Positions 6,371 through 12,114 of a stretch of 12,114 bases of DNA are shown here, in pieces. The stretch is from JBGOUV01 sp041477815 (lineage in GTDB: Bacteria > Acidobacteriota > Terriglobia > Bryobacterales > JACQDG01). How positions within the stretch are numbered: position 1 is the first letter of the stretch; each line of letters begins with the position of its first letter. The stretch is taken from the NCBI GenBank assembly GCA_041477815.1, contig JBGOUV010000204.1, forward strand, positions 1 to 12,114, read 5' to 3'. Made by a program: the position numbers and the translations under genes. The notes beneath the pieces are model-generated. The model ran no database searches and had not been told where the DNA came from. It worked only from the letters and a program-made list of their open reading frames with translations.

Positions 6371-7063
6371 ATGGGCATCCTGAATCGCATTACGACCCTC
6401 TTCCAGGCCAAGGTCCTCCACGTCGTGGACAGCGCCGAAGACCCCCGCGAAACCCTCGACTACGCCTGCGAGCGCCAGCAGGAACTCCTGGGCAACGTCC
6501 GCCGCGCGCTGGTCGAGGTGAGCGCTTCCAAGCACCAGCTCGCCTCCCAAATCCAGCGCCTGGAGGCCCGCCTCCCCCAACTGGACGACCAGGCCCGCCG
6601 CGCCGTAGACGCCCACCGGGACGACCTGGCCCGGTTAGCCCTGGAGCGCCGTCAACTCGCCGGACGCCAGCTCGAGGACCTCCGCCGCCAGCTCGAAGAG
6701 GTCACCCAGGAGGAGCAGAAGCTCCAACGAGCCGAGCGTCGCTTTACGGCCTCGGTCGAAGCCTTCCGCACCCGCAAGGACCTGCTCGCCGCCCGCTACA
6801 CCGCCGCCGAAGCGCAATACGAGGCCCACCGCTCCCTGGCCGGCCTGTCGGGCGAGCTCACCGACCTGGGCGCCGCCGTCCACCGTGCCGAATCCAAGAT
6901 CGAGCGCATGCAATCCCGCGCCGCCGCCATCGACCAGCTTCTGTCTTCCGGCGCCCTGGACGACCTCTCCGCGGATCGCATCGAAGACGAGCTCCGCCGC
7001 CAAACCGACCAACAGGAGATCGACCGCCAACTCGCCGACCTGAAGCAGGCCGCCTCCCCCTAA
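6371..7063 (+). CDS. pspA: PspA/IM30 (ESCRT-III-like) membrane-stress protein
   Basis: A 230-residue protein, normal length for the family. It begins with an amphipathic helix (MGILNRITTLFQAKV), followed by the EDPRETL segment that opens the first long helix. Almost all the rest, about 25-190, is Arg/Glu/Gln/Leu-rich coiled coil, with the conserved stretch AERRFTASVEAFRTRKDLLA at 121-140. PspA proteins polymerise on damaged inner-membrane patches, limit proton leakage and may remodel lipid. The start at 6371 is chosen because AGGAGA lies 4 nt upstream and the family begins here; an in-frame ATG at 6353 lacks this. It heads a four-gene operon with a gap of 69 bp to the next gene. The C-terminus stops shortly after the last helix, as in many PspA homologues. 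Confidence 0.93.
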   Translation: MGILNRITTLFQAKVLHVVDSAEDPRETLDYACERQQELLGNVRRALVEVSASKHQLASQIQRLEARLPQLDDQARRAVDAHRDDLARLALERRQLAGRQLEDLRRQLEEVTQEEQKLQRAERRFTASVEAFRTRKDLLAARYTAAEAQYEAHRSLAGLSGELTDLGAAVHRAESKIERMQSRAAAIDQLLSSGALDDLSADRIEDELRRQTDQQEIDRQLADLKQAASP

Positions 7064-7081
7064 TCCTCCGCGCCTTCCCCA

Positions 7082-7107
7082 TTTTTGCTTTTTGCCTTTT
7101 GCCTTTT
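7082..7107 (+). repeat. Short TTTTGCC tandem repeat
   Basis: Three to four imperfect copies of a 7-base unit (TTTTTGC, TTTTTGCC, TTTTGCC, TTTT) lie between pspA and the membrane protein gene. It is an AT-rich island in GC-rich DNA. It contains no hairpin and so is not a standard terminator. Slippage-generated length variation is possible. Confidence 0.5.
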
Positions 7108-7132
7108 GATTTGGTTTCTAAAGGAGACGCCC

Positions 7133-8209
7133 ATGACCTCCGCAGCTTCCGTTGCTTCCGCAGTCCCTGCGCCTTCCGACGAAGGCCACATAGTGATAGT
7201 AGCCGCCCGCTGGCTCCTGGTAACAGCCGGCCTGGCGTTCCTCCTCTACAAGCCCCAGTCCACTACCGAGCTCGCCACCGGCGTTCTCGGCGTCCTTGCC
7301 ATTGCCGTGTCCAACTTCTGGCTCCACACGCGCCTGCTGACGCACCAAGCCATTGACCCGCAATGGGCCTACTGGGCCAGCGCCGCCGACTTGACCGTCA
7401 TTTCCTGGCTGGTTCTGATCCAAGGCAGCGGCGCCAGCAAGGCTTTCGTGTTCTATTATCCGGCGGTGCTGGCGTTCTCGCTGATCTTCCCGCCCGCCGT
7501 GACGGCCCTGCTCACTTCCGGTGTCCTCGGCTTCATCCTGGTCCTGGGGATCACGGACGGCCTGGACGAACGCCTGCTGGTGGGCCGTGTCCTGACCCTG
7601 ACCGCGGTCTCGCTCCTGGCCGCCCGCTACCGCGACGTGGAAGTGCGGCGGCGCGCCCGCCACGCCGAGCTGGCCCTGGCCGCCCCCGTGGATTCCCCGC
7701 GGATCGAGGCCCAGGAAGACATCTTCTATGGCCAGATCGTCTGCCTCCTGGCGCGCTGGTTCGTCATCGCCGGAGCGATCTTCCTGGCCCTCTACCGGGC
7801 GCCCAGTATCGCCCAGATGCAGCGTAATCTGGTCCCCCTGCTGGTCCTCATCGCCGCCAACTTCTTTCTCCACGCGCGCTACCTGATGGGACTGCCCGCC
7901 AACGCTCTGCTCCTGCAGTTGGCCAGCGCCCTGGATGTGGCGGTGATCACCGCGCTGGTAGTGGCGGGCCATCCGGACTTCTTCGTCTTCTATTATCCGG
8001 TGGCCCTGGCGTTTGCCCTGGTCTTTGTCCGCGGTCTCACCCTGCTGTTCACCGGGGCCGTGGCCGTCGTCTACACCCTGCTCTTCCTGCCCGGCCTGCA
8101 CTGGAACGGTGACGAGGAAATACTGGCCATCCGTCTGGTCACCCTGGTGGGGGCTGCGCTGCTGGCCACGCTGTACTGGCGCTTGCAGCGGGCGCGCCGT
8201 CGATCTTGA
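7133..8209 (+). CDS. Polytopic membrane protein with two similar six-helix modules
   Basis: A 358-residue inner-membrane protein with about 12 predicted helices. It is an internal duplication: module 1 is about 18-168 and module 2 about 198-350. Matching landmarks are AARW/LARW (25/207), NFWLHTR/NFFLHAR (61/243), an Asp in the third helix (86/268), VFYYPAVLAFSLIF/VFYYPVALAFALVF (106/285) and a final helix after GR or IR (151/333). A charged linker with RRRARH joins the modules. The modules recall the membrane sensor parts of some histidine kinases, but no kinase, cyclase or other output domain follows. I cannot name a family or function. AGGAGA precedes the ATG at 7133; an in-frame ATG at 7085 lacks a ribosome site. 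Its position after pspA suggests a membrane partner, sensor or lipid-handling role (inference). Confidence 0.85.
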   Translation: MTSAASVASAVPAPSDEGHIVIVAARWLLVTAGLAFLLYKPQSTTELATGVLGVLAIAVSNFWLHTRLLTHQAIDPQWAYWASAADLTVISWLVLIQGSGASKAFVFYYPAVLAFSLIFPPAVTALLTSGVLGFILVLGITDGLDERLLVGRVLTLTAVSLLAARYRDVEVRRRARHAELALAAPVDSPRIEAQEDIFYGQIVCLLARWFVIAGAIFLALYRAPSIAQMQRNLVPLLVLIAANFFLHARYLMGLPANALLLQLASALDVAVITALVVAGHPDFFVFYYPVALAFALVFVRGLTLLFTGAVAVVYTLLFLPGLHWNGDEEILAIRLVTLVGAALLATLYWRLQRARRRS

Positions 8210-8213
8210 TGGA

Positions 8214-8291
8214 GCCGCGAAGGGACGCGAATGAACGCGAAGAAAGGCCACGGCAAGGATCTCATGGCCTTCATTCGCATCCCTTCGCGGC
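8214..8291 (+). repeat. Long inverted repeat / RNA hairpin between operon genes
   Basis: GCCGCGAAGGGA (8214-8225) pairs with TCCCTTCGCGGC (8280-8291). After one mismatch GCGAATGAA (8227-8235) pairs with TTCATTCGC (8270-8278). After a 10-nt bulge GGCCA (8246-8250) pairs with TGGCC (8265-8269), leaving a 14-nt loop. No T-run follows, so it is not a standard terminator. It resembles dispersed GC-rich repeat elements of Acidobacteria and Planctomycetes (from memory). It could trim or stabilise mRNA between the two genes. Confidence 0.75.
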
Positions 8292-8304
8292 GGTAATTAC
8301 TGCT

Positions 8305-8751
8305 ATGTTTTGGCGCCGTATAATCCGTCTCCTTCTCGAGCCCGCCAAAGACCCGCTCCAGGACTCCCTGGCCGTATCGCTCGGGCGGGTGGCCGCCCTG
8401 CGCGGCCGGCTTGATCAACAGATCGCCGATCTTCGCGCCCGCACCAGCCAAATCCACGACCCCGCCCTGCACGATCAACTCCAACTCCTCCAGGCCGAGC
8501 ATGCCCGGCTGCAACAACTGCAACAGCGGCTTACCGCCGACCTGGACGCCGTGCGCGCCCGCCACGATCTGCTCTCCGCCCGCCAGACCGCCGCTGAAAC
8601 CCACCTCCGTCTCGCCGAGCTGCTGGAAGCCCTGGACGCCGCCCACGCCCGCGCCGCTGCGTTGTGGGATCTGAGTGCTACCATTTCCGAGGAGGCGTTA
8701 TGTCCGCCCTCCCTGCCACTAGCGCCGGACTCTCCTACTTCTCGCTCGTAA
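8305..8751 (+). CDS. Short PspA-like coiled-coil protein
   Basis: A 148-residue protein that reads like a shortened copy of the PspA upstream. Its N-terminus MFWRRIIRLLLEPAKDPLQD parallels the amphipathic start of PspA, including the DP segment. Its LDAVRARHDLLSARQTAAE (80-98) parallels VEAFRTRKDLLAARYTAAE of PspA. The middle helix is shorter and the C-terminal helices are replaced by a proline/serine-rich tail of about 20 residues. The start at 8305 is chosen because upstream in-frame codons lie inside the inverted repeat and code for no family sequence; no good Shine-Dalgarno is present, so the start is uncertain. The 3' end overlaps the next gene by 52 nt in another frame, which implies translational coupling. 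A role in capping or adjusting PspA polymers is a guess. Confidence 0.75.
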   Translation: MFWRRIIRLLLEPAKDPLQDSLAVSLGRVAALRGRLDQQIADLRARTSQIHDPALHDQLQLLQAEHARLQQLQQRLTADLDAVRARHDLLSARQTAAETHLRLAELLEALDAAHARAAALWDLSATISEEALCPPSLPLAPDSPTSRS

Positions 8752-11309
8752 TCACGCTGCTGGTGGCCGGCCTGGGCCTCTCCGGCTGGTCCTACGGCTT
8801 GGCCCTGGCGCTGGGCTGCCTGGCCGCGTGGCGGCTCACCGGCGACAAGGTGGAGCTCGGTCTGCCCCCGCTGGGCGCTCTGGGCTTCGCCGCGGCCTCC
8901 TTCTTCCTGCCCGCCGGGCCCGCCACGGTGGTGCTGGGCTTTTCCTCGGGCCTGGTCCTGGCCCCCCTGCACGCCTACCTCTTCTACCGAGGCGGCCGCC
9001 GCCTGTGGGCCCTGAATCTGGTGGCCAACGCCGCCGCCGTCACCCTCGCTATCTCGTTGCTCGGTCGCCTCCCGCCCCACCGCCTCCCGCTCCTGTCCGG
9101 CGTCCTCACGCTCGCCGGCACTCTGTACATCCTCGCCCGCCTCCCCGACTTCCTGATCCGCTTCACCCTCTGGCTCCTCACCCATACCCTCTACCGTATC
9201 CGCATCGTGGGCCGCGAAAACGTTCCCGCCCGCGGCCCGGCGCTGCTCGTTTCCAATCACATCTCCCTGGCCGACGGCCTCCTGGTGGGGGCCTGTCTGC
9301 AGCGCTTCGTTCGTTTCCTCGTTTTCAGGCCTTACTACGATCTGCCGCTGTTTCATTGGCTGTTCAGCCGCATGAAGGCCATCCCCATCGCCGGGGGCGA
9401 CCCCCAGCTGGTGGCCGAGTCCCTGGAACGGGCCCGCCGGGAGCTTCGGGACGGCCACGTCGTCTGTATCTTCGCCGAGGGCGCGATAAGCCGCACCGGT
9501 AACCTGCTCAAGTTCAAGCGCGGCTTCGAGCGCATCATGGAGGGCCTCGACGTTCCCGTCATCCCCGTCCACCTCGACCGGCTATGGGGCAGCATCTTCA
9601 GCTTCGCCTCCGGCCGCTTTTTCTGGAAGTGGCCCCAAAGGATCCCCTACCCGGTGACCGTCTCGTTCGGACGCCCCCTGCCCGCCCAAGCCACCGCTCA
9701 CCAGGTCCGCCAGGCAGTCTTAGAACTAGGCGCCGAGGCCGTCATCCACCGCCGTAGCGCGCACGACCTCCTCCACCTCCGCTTCCTCTCCACCGCCCGC
9801 CGCAACTGGTTCCGCCTCGCCATCGCCGACTCCAGCGGCAAACAACTCACCTACGGCCGCGCCCTGATCGCCTCGTTCCTCCTGGCGCGCTGGCTCCGCC
9901 AACACCCCAGACCCAACACCCACCACCCGGACGCCGTAGGCGTCCTGCTGCCGGCCTGCGCCGCCGGAGCCCTCGCCAACATCGCCACCCTGTTCGCCGG
10001 CAAGATCCCGGTCAATCTCAACTTCACCGCCGGCCCCGAGGCCCTGAACTCCGCCCTCCGCCAATGTGGCCTCCGCCTGATCCTCACCTCCCGCGCGTTC
10101 GTCCAGAAGGCCTCCCTCCCCGAGATGCCAGGCATGGTGTTCCTGGAAGACGTCTTCCCCCGCTTCACCCTCCTCGATAAGCTGCGCGCCCTTTTCTACC
10201 GCGCTCCCCGCGGCTCCCCCGACGACCTCGCCACCGTCATTTTCTCCAGCGGCTCCACCGGACTACCCAAAGGCGTAATGCTGTCCCACCACAACATTCT
10301 TTCCAATATCGAGTCCGCCGCCCAGGTGTATTGGGTCACCCCCCAGGACCGCATTTTGGGCGCCCTGCCTTTCTTCCACTCCTTCGGCTTCACGGTGACC
10401 CTGTGGTTTCCCCTGGTCGCCGGATTCAGCGCCGTCTACCATCCCAACCCCCTGGACGCCAAGATCATCGGCGAGCTGGTCCACCGCTACCGCGTCACCA
10501 TCCTGGCCGCCACCCCGACTTTCTATCAGGCGTACCTGCGCAAGTGCTCCGCCGAGGAGTTCGCGTCGCTGCGTTTTGCCCTGGTCGGCGCCGAGAAACT
10601 CCGCGAGCCCCTGGCCCGGGCGTTCCAGGCGAAGTACGGCCTCCCGCTCCTCGAAGGTTACGGCGCGACCGAGATGTCACCGATCGTCTCGGTCAACGTT
10701 CCGGACGTCGAGCAGGGCAGGGAACACCACGTGGGGTTCAAGCCGGGCACCGTCGGCCATCCCGTCCCCAACGTGGCGGTTCGGGTGGTCGACCCCGAAA
10801 CCCGCCAACTCCTCGCTTCCAACCAGGAGGGACTCCTGCTGGTGAAGGGACCCAACCGCATGCTGGGCTATCTGAACCAGCCCGAGAAGACCGCCGAGGT
10901 TTTCCAGGACGGCTGGTACGTCACCGGGGACATCGCGTCGATTGACGACGATGGCTTCCTGCGTCTTACCGATCGTCTTTCCCGCTTCAGCAAGATCGCC
11001 GGAGAGATGGTTCCGCACCTGAGAATTGAAGAGGCCGCCCACGCCATTTTGGGGGATTCCTGCGCGGTGGTCACGTCCGTGCCCGATGACCAAAAAGGTG
11101 AGCGCCTGGTCCTGTTCTACGCCGCCGCCGCTCTCTCTCCGGGCGATCTGTGGACCCGGCTGGCCGCGACCGATCTGCCCAAGCTCTGGATCCCCAAGCG
11201 CGACTCGATCTTCGCGGTGGAGGCCATACCGACGCTGGGGTCGGGCAAGCTGGACCTGCGGCGGGTCAAGGAGATGGCTCTCACCCTGGTCCAGCAGGGA
11301 ACATCATAA
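8700..11309 (+). CDS. aas: Fusion of membrane domain, PlsC-type acyltransferase and acyl-ACP/acyl-CoA synthetase (Aas-like)
   Basis: An 869-residue multidomain protein. Residues 1-162 are hydrophobic, with about six membrane segments and no major-facilitator signature. About 165-345 is a glycerophospholipid acyltransferase: NHISLAD (186-192) carries the HX4D pair H187/D192, and FAEGAISRTG (258-267) is the substrate motif. About 370-869 is an AMP-forming synthetase: P-loop SSGSTGLPKG (516-525), GYGATE (653-658), DGWYVTGD (737-744), R759, and the catalytic lysine K850 in GSGKLDLR. E. coli Aas, with the same two enzyme domains, activates fatty acid on ACP and re-acylates lysophosphatidylethanolamine at the inner membrane; the same reaction is likely here. 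Fused relatives usually carry a full LplT-like transporter, so the short membrane domain is unusual. GGAGG 4 nt before 8700 fixes the start. It closes the PspA operon. Confidence 0.92.
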   Translation: MSALPATSAGLSYFSLVITLLVAGLGLSGWSYGLALALGCLAAWRLTGDKVELGLPPLGALGFAAASFFLPAGPATVVLGFSSGLVLAPLHAYLFYRGGRRLWALNLVANAAAVTLAISLLGRLPPHRLPLLSGVLTLAGTLYILARLPDFLIRFTLWLLTHTLYRIRIVGRENVPARGPALLVSNHISLADGLLVGACLQRFVRFLVFRPYYDLPLFHWLFSRMKAIPIAGGDPQLVAESLERARRELRDGHVVCIFAEGAISRTGNLLKFKRGFERIMEGLDVPVIPVHLDRLWGSIFSFASGRFFWKWPQRIPYPVTVSFGRPLPAQATAHQVRQAVLELGAEAVIHRRSAHDLLHLRFLSTARRNWFRLAIADSSGKQLTYGRALIASFLLARWLRQHPRPNTHHPDAVGVLLPACAAGALANIATLFAGKIPVNLNFTAGPEALNSALRQCGLRLILTSRAFVQKASLPEMPGMVFLEDVFPRFTLLDKLRALFYRAPRGSPDDLATVIFSSGSTGLPKGVMLSHHNILSNIESAAQVYWVTPQDRILGALPFFHSFGFTVTLWFPLVAGFSAVYHPNPLDAKIIGELVHRYRVTILAATPTFYQAYLRKCSAEEFASLRFALVGAEKLREPLARAFQAKYGLPLLEGYGATEMSPIVSVNVPDVEQGREHHVGFKPGTVGHPVPNVAVRVVDPETRQLLASNQEGLLLVKGPNRMLGYLNQPEKTAEVFQDGWYVTGDIASIDDDGFLRLTDRLSRFSKIAGEMVPHLRIEEAAHAILGDSCAVVTSVPDDQKGERLVLFYAAAALSPGDLWTRLAATDLPKLWIPKRDSIFAVEAIPTLGSGKLDLRRVKEMALTLVQQGTS

Positions 11310-11323
11310 GGCTTGCTTTTCGG

Positions 11324-11338
11324 CTCGCATTTTGCGAG
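11324..11338. promoter_or_regulatory. Inverted repeat at the start of higBA
   Basis: CTCGCA and TGCGAG form perfect 6-bp arms around TTT. The right arm overlaps the GAGGA ribosome site of higB. HigA-type antitoxins repress their own operons through such palindromes, so this may be the operator; as RNA it could also mask the ribosome site. No convincing -10 box was found beside it. Confidence 0.4.
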
Positions 11339-11347
11339 GATAGGGTG

Positions 11348-11644
11348 GTGAATGTGATCACCCGGCGGACCCTTAAGGAATTCGCCGCTGCTCACGCCGG
11401 CGCTGGAGAGGAATTGGACGAATGGTTCACGATCGCCCGCAGAGCCCACTGGCGCTCCCTGCTCGAGGTGCGACAGGCGTTTGGCGACGCGGATCAGTTC
11501 CGGTCGTTGCTGATCTTCAACATTCGGCACAACGCCTACCGGCTGATTGTGAAGGTCGATTATCGCTCCAAGCTGCTGATGGTGAAAGCTTTCTTGACCC
11601 ATAAAGAGTACGACAGAGGAGAGTGGAAAAAATGGGCGCGCTAA
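11348..11644 (+). CDS. higB: HigB-type mRNA interferase toxin (RelE superfamily)
   Basis: A 98-residue protein when started at the GTG at 11348, giving (M)NVITRRTLKEF, the normal family beginning; GAGGA lies 7 nt upstream. Longer in-frame starts reach back into the synthetase gene and add unrelated sequence. Family marks are the central W (WFTIARRAHW), FNIRHNAYRLIVKV at 57-70 and the C-terminal FLTHKEYDRGEWKK at 82-95. HigB toxins bind ribosomes and cut translated mRNA. Here, as in most higBA loci, the toxin gene precedes the antitoxin gene; the two overlap by 13 nt. The gap from the Aas-like gene is 38 bp, so read-through from that operon is possible. Confidence 0.9.
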   Translation: MNVITRRTLKEFAAAHAGAGEELDEWFTIARRAHWRSLLEVRQAFGDADQFRSLLIFNIRHNAYRLIVKVDYRSKLLMVKAFLTHKEYDRGEWKKWAR

Positions 11645-12036
11645 CGCTTGATACCAGGAGCTACGGAAGACTGCTGGCGAAGACCGTTCCCAAGGTGATC
11701 GAAACGGGAGAAGAGAACGAAAGGATGCTGGTCGAGGCCGAGCGGTTAATGGATCGGGGGGATCGGCGAACCCTGGAAGAGGACGCGCTGCTGTCCCTTC
11801 TGGTCTCCTTGATCCAGGCCTACGAACAACTGCATTACCCGATGCGCGAGGCCTCACCGCACGAGGTGCTGCGGTATCTGATGGAGAAGCGGGAGCTGAA
11901 GCAGGTGGACCTTGTGCCGATCTTCAAGTCGAGCGGCTATGTCTCGGACGTCATCAACGGCAAGCGGGCGATCAGCAAGGCGCACGCCCGGAAACTGGGT
12001 GTGTTCTTCGGGGTGTCCGCGGAGTTGTTCATCTGA
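11632..12036 (+). CDS. higA: HigA-type antitoxin with C-terminal helix-turn-helix
   Basis: A 134-residue antitoxin, paired with HigB. The N-terminal 70 residues are helical and acidic (ETGEENERMLVEAERLMDRG), probably the toxin-binding part. About 86-130 is an Xre/HigA-like helix-turn-helix (LKQVDLVPIFKSSGYVSDVINGKRAISKAHARKLGVFFGV). It should neutralise HigB and repress the operon. The ATG at 11632 is preferred because GAGGAG lies 10 nt upstream; a GTG at 11623 is in frame, but the ribosome site would touch it. The gene overlaps the toxin gene by 13 nt, so translation is coupled. Confidence 0.9.
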   Translation: MGALTLDTRSYGRLLAKTVPKVIETGEENERMLVEAERLMDRGDRRTLEEDALLSLLVSLIQAYEQLHYPMREASPHEVLRYLMEKRELKQVDLVPIFKSSGYVSDVINGKRAISKAHARKLGVFFGVSAELFI

Positions 12037-12040
12037 GTCA

Positions 12041-12068
12041 GTGACACCGGCTTGATTCGTAGTACAAT
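12041..12068 (+). promoter_or_regulatory. Sigma-70-type promoter for the gene at the right edge
   Basis: GTGACA (12041-12046) and TACAAT (12063-12068) each match consensus at five of six positions and are 16 bp apart. The start site would be near 12075, immediately before a GAGAGG ribosome site, so the leader is very short. Confidence 0.6.
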
Positions 12069-12086
12069 GCCCCCCGAGAGGCAGTC

Positions 12087-12114
12087 ATGAGAATGCGGCT
12101 GGGGAGTGTACTGC
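12087..12114 (+). CDS. Start of an unidentified gene, cut by the window edge
   Basis: An ATG at 12087 with GAGAGG 5 nt upstream and a good promoter just before it begins a frame reading MRMRLGSVL. Only nine codons are inside the window. The basic start followed by hydrophobic residues could be the beginning of an export signal, but this is too short to identify. Confidence 0.5.

Noticed and set aside
7085..7132. Upstream ATG giving a hydrophobic extension to the membrane protein
   Set aside because: It lies in the TTTTGCC tandem repeat without a ribosome site, while AGGAGA sits directly before the ATG at 7133.
7118..8251. Minus-strand open frame of 377 codons opposite the double-module membrane protein
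   Set aside because: Its Gln/Gly/Arg/Asp-rich composition is a mirror of hydrophobic codons on the plus strand, and it has no recognisable fold.
8206..8304. Upstream ATG giving a 33-residue extension to the short PspA-like protein
   Set aside because: The added codons are the arms of the inverted repeat; the PspA-like amphipathic start begins at 8305.
8475..9572. Minus-strand open frame of 365 codons opposite the Aas-like gene
   Set aside because: Glu/Gly/Gln-rich shadow of a gene with intact catalytic motifs; no ribosome site.
11150..11347. N-terminal extension of the HigB toxin into the synthetase gene
   Set aside because: The extra residues have no toxin similarity and overlap the conserved C-terminus of the Aas-like protein; the GTG at 11348 has a ribosome site and the family start.

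Overview
The window is high-GC bacterial DNA with strong third-position G/C bias, and it holds protein-coding genes only (no rRNA, tRNA or CRISPR seen). The gene mix is a GAFTGA-type sigma-54 activator, large secreted proteins with glycine-linked PPC and DUF642-like modules, several toxin-antitoxin pairs and GC-rich intergenic repeats. This best fits Acidobacteriota of the Solibacter/Bryobacter type. That placement is an inference from style, not from a marker gene.

Left part (1-5262, all minus strand), in transcription order: a parallel beta-helix exported protein or possible lipoprotein (3922-5262), a sigma-54-dependent activator without a recognisable receiver domain (2323-3840), and a large secreted modular protein that leaves the window at its left edge (1-2299). 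The last two are only 23 bp apart, so regulator and secreted protein are probably co-transcribed.

Middle (5263-6370): a divergent intergenic region rich in perfect palindromes and REP-like repeats drives a VapBC-type toxin-antitoxin pair on the plus strand. A gap of 288 bp follows, with possible sigma-70 and sigma-54 promoter signals for the next operon.

Right part (6371-11309, plus strand): four closely spaced genes look like one membrane-maintenance operon. They are a full-length PspA/IM30 coiled-coil protein, a membrane protein made of two similar six-helix modules, a shortened PspA-like protein, and a fusion of an N-terminal membrane domain, a PlsC-type acyltransferase and an AMP-forming acyl-ACP/acyl-CoA synthetase (Aas-like). 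The likely logic is membrane damage sensing and support (PspA proteins) coupled to re-acylation of lysophospholipids (Aas-like enzyme). The double-module membrane protein is the unknown partner. This operon is the most interesting candidate for an undescribed system.

Right edge (11348-12114): a HigBA toxin-antitoxin module with a possible operator hairpin at its start, then a well-formed sigma-70 promoter and the first nine codons of a gene that continues beyond the window. The PspA/Aas operon is therefore bracketed by two toxin-antitoxin modules in the same orientation.
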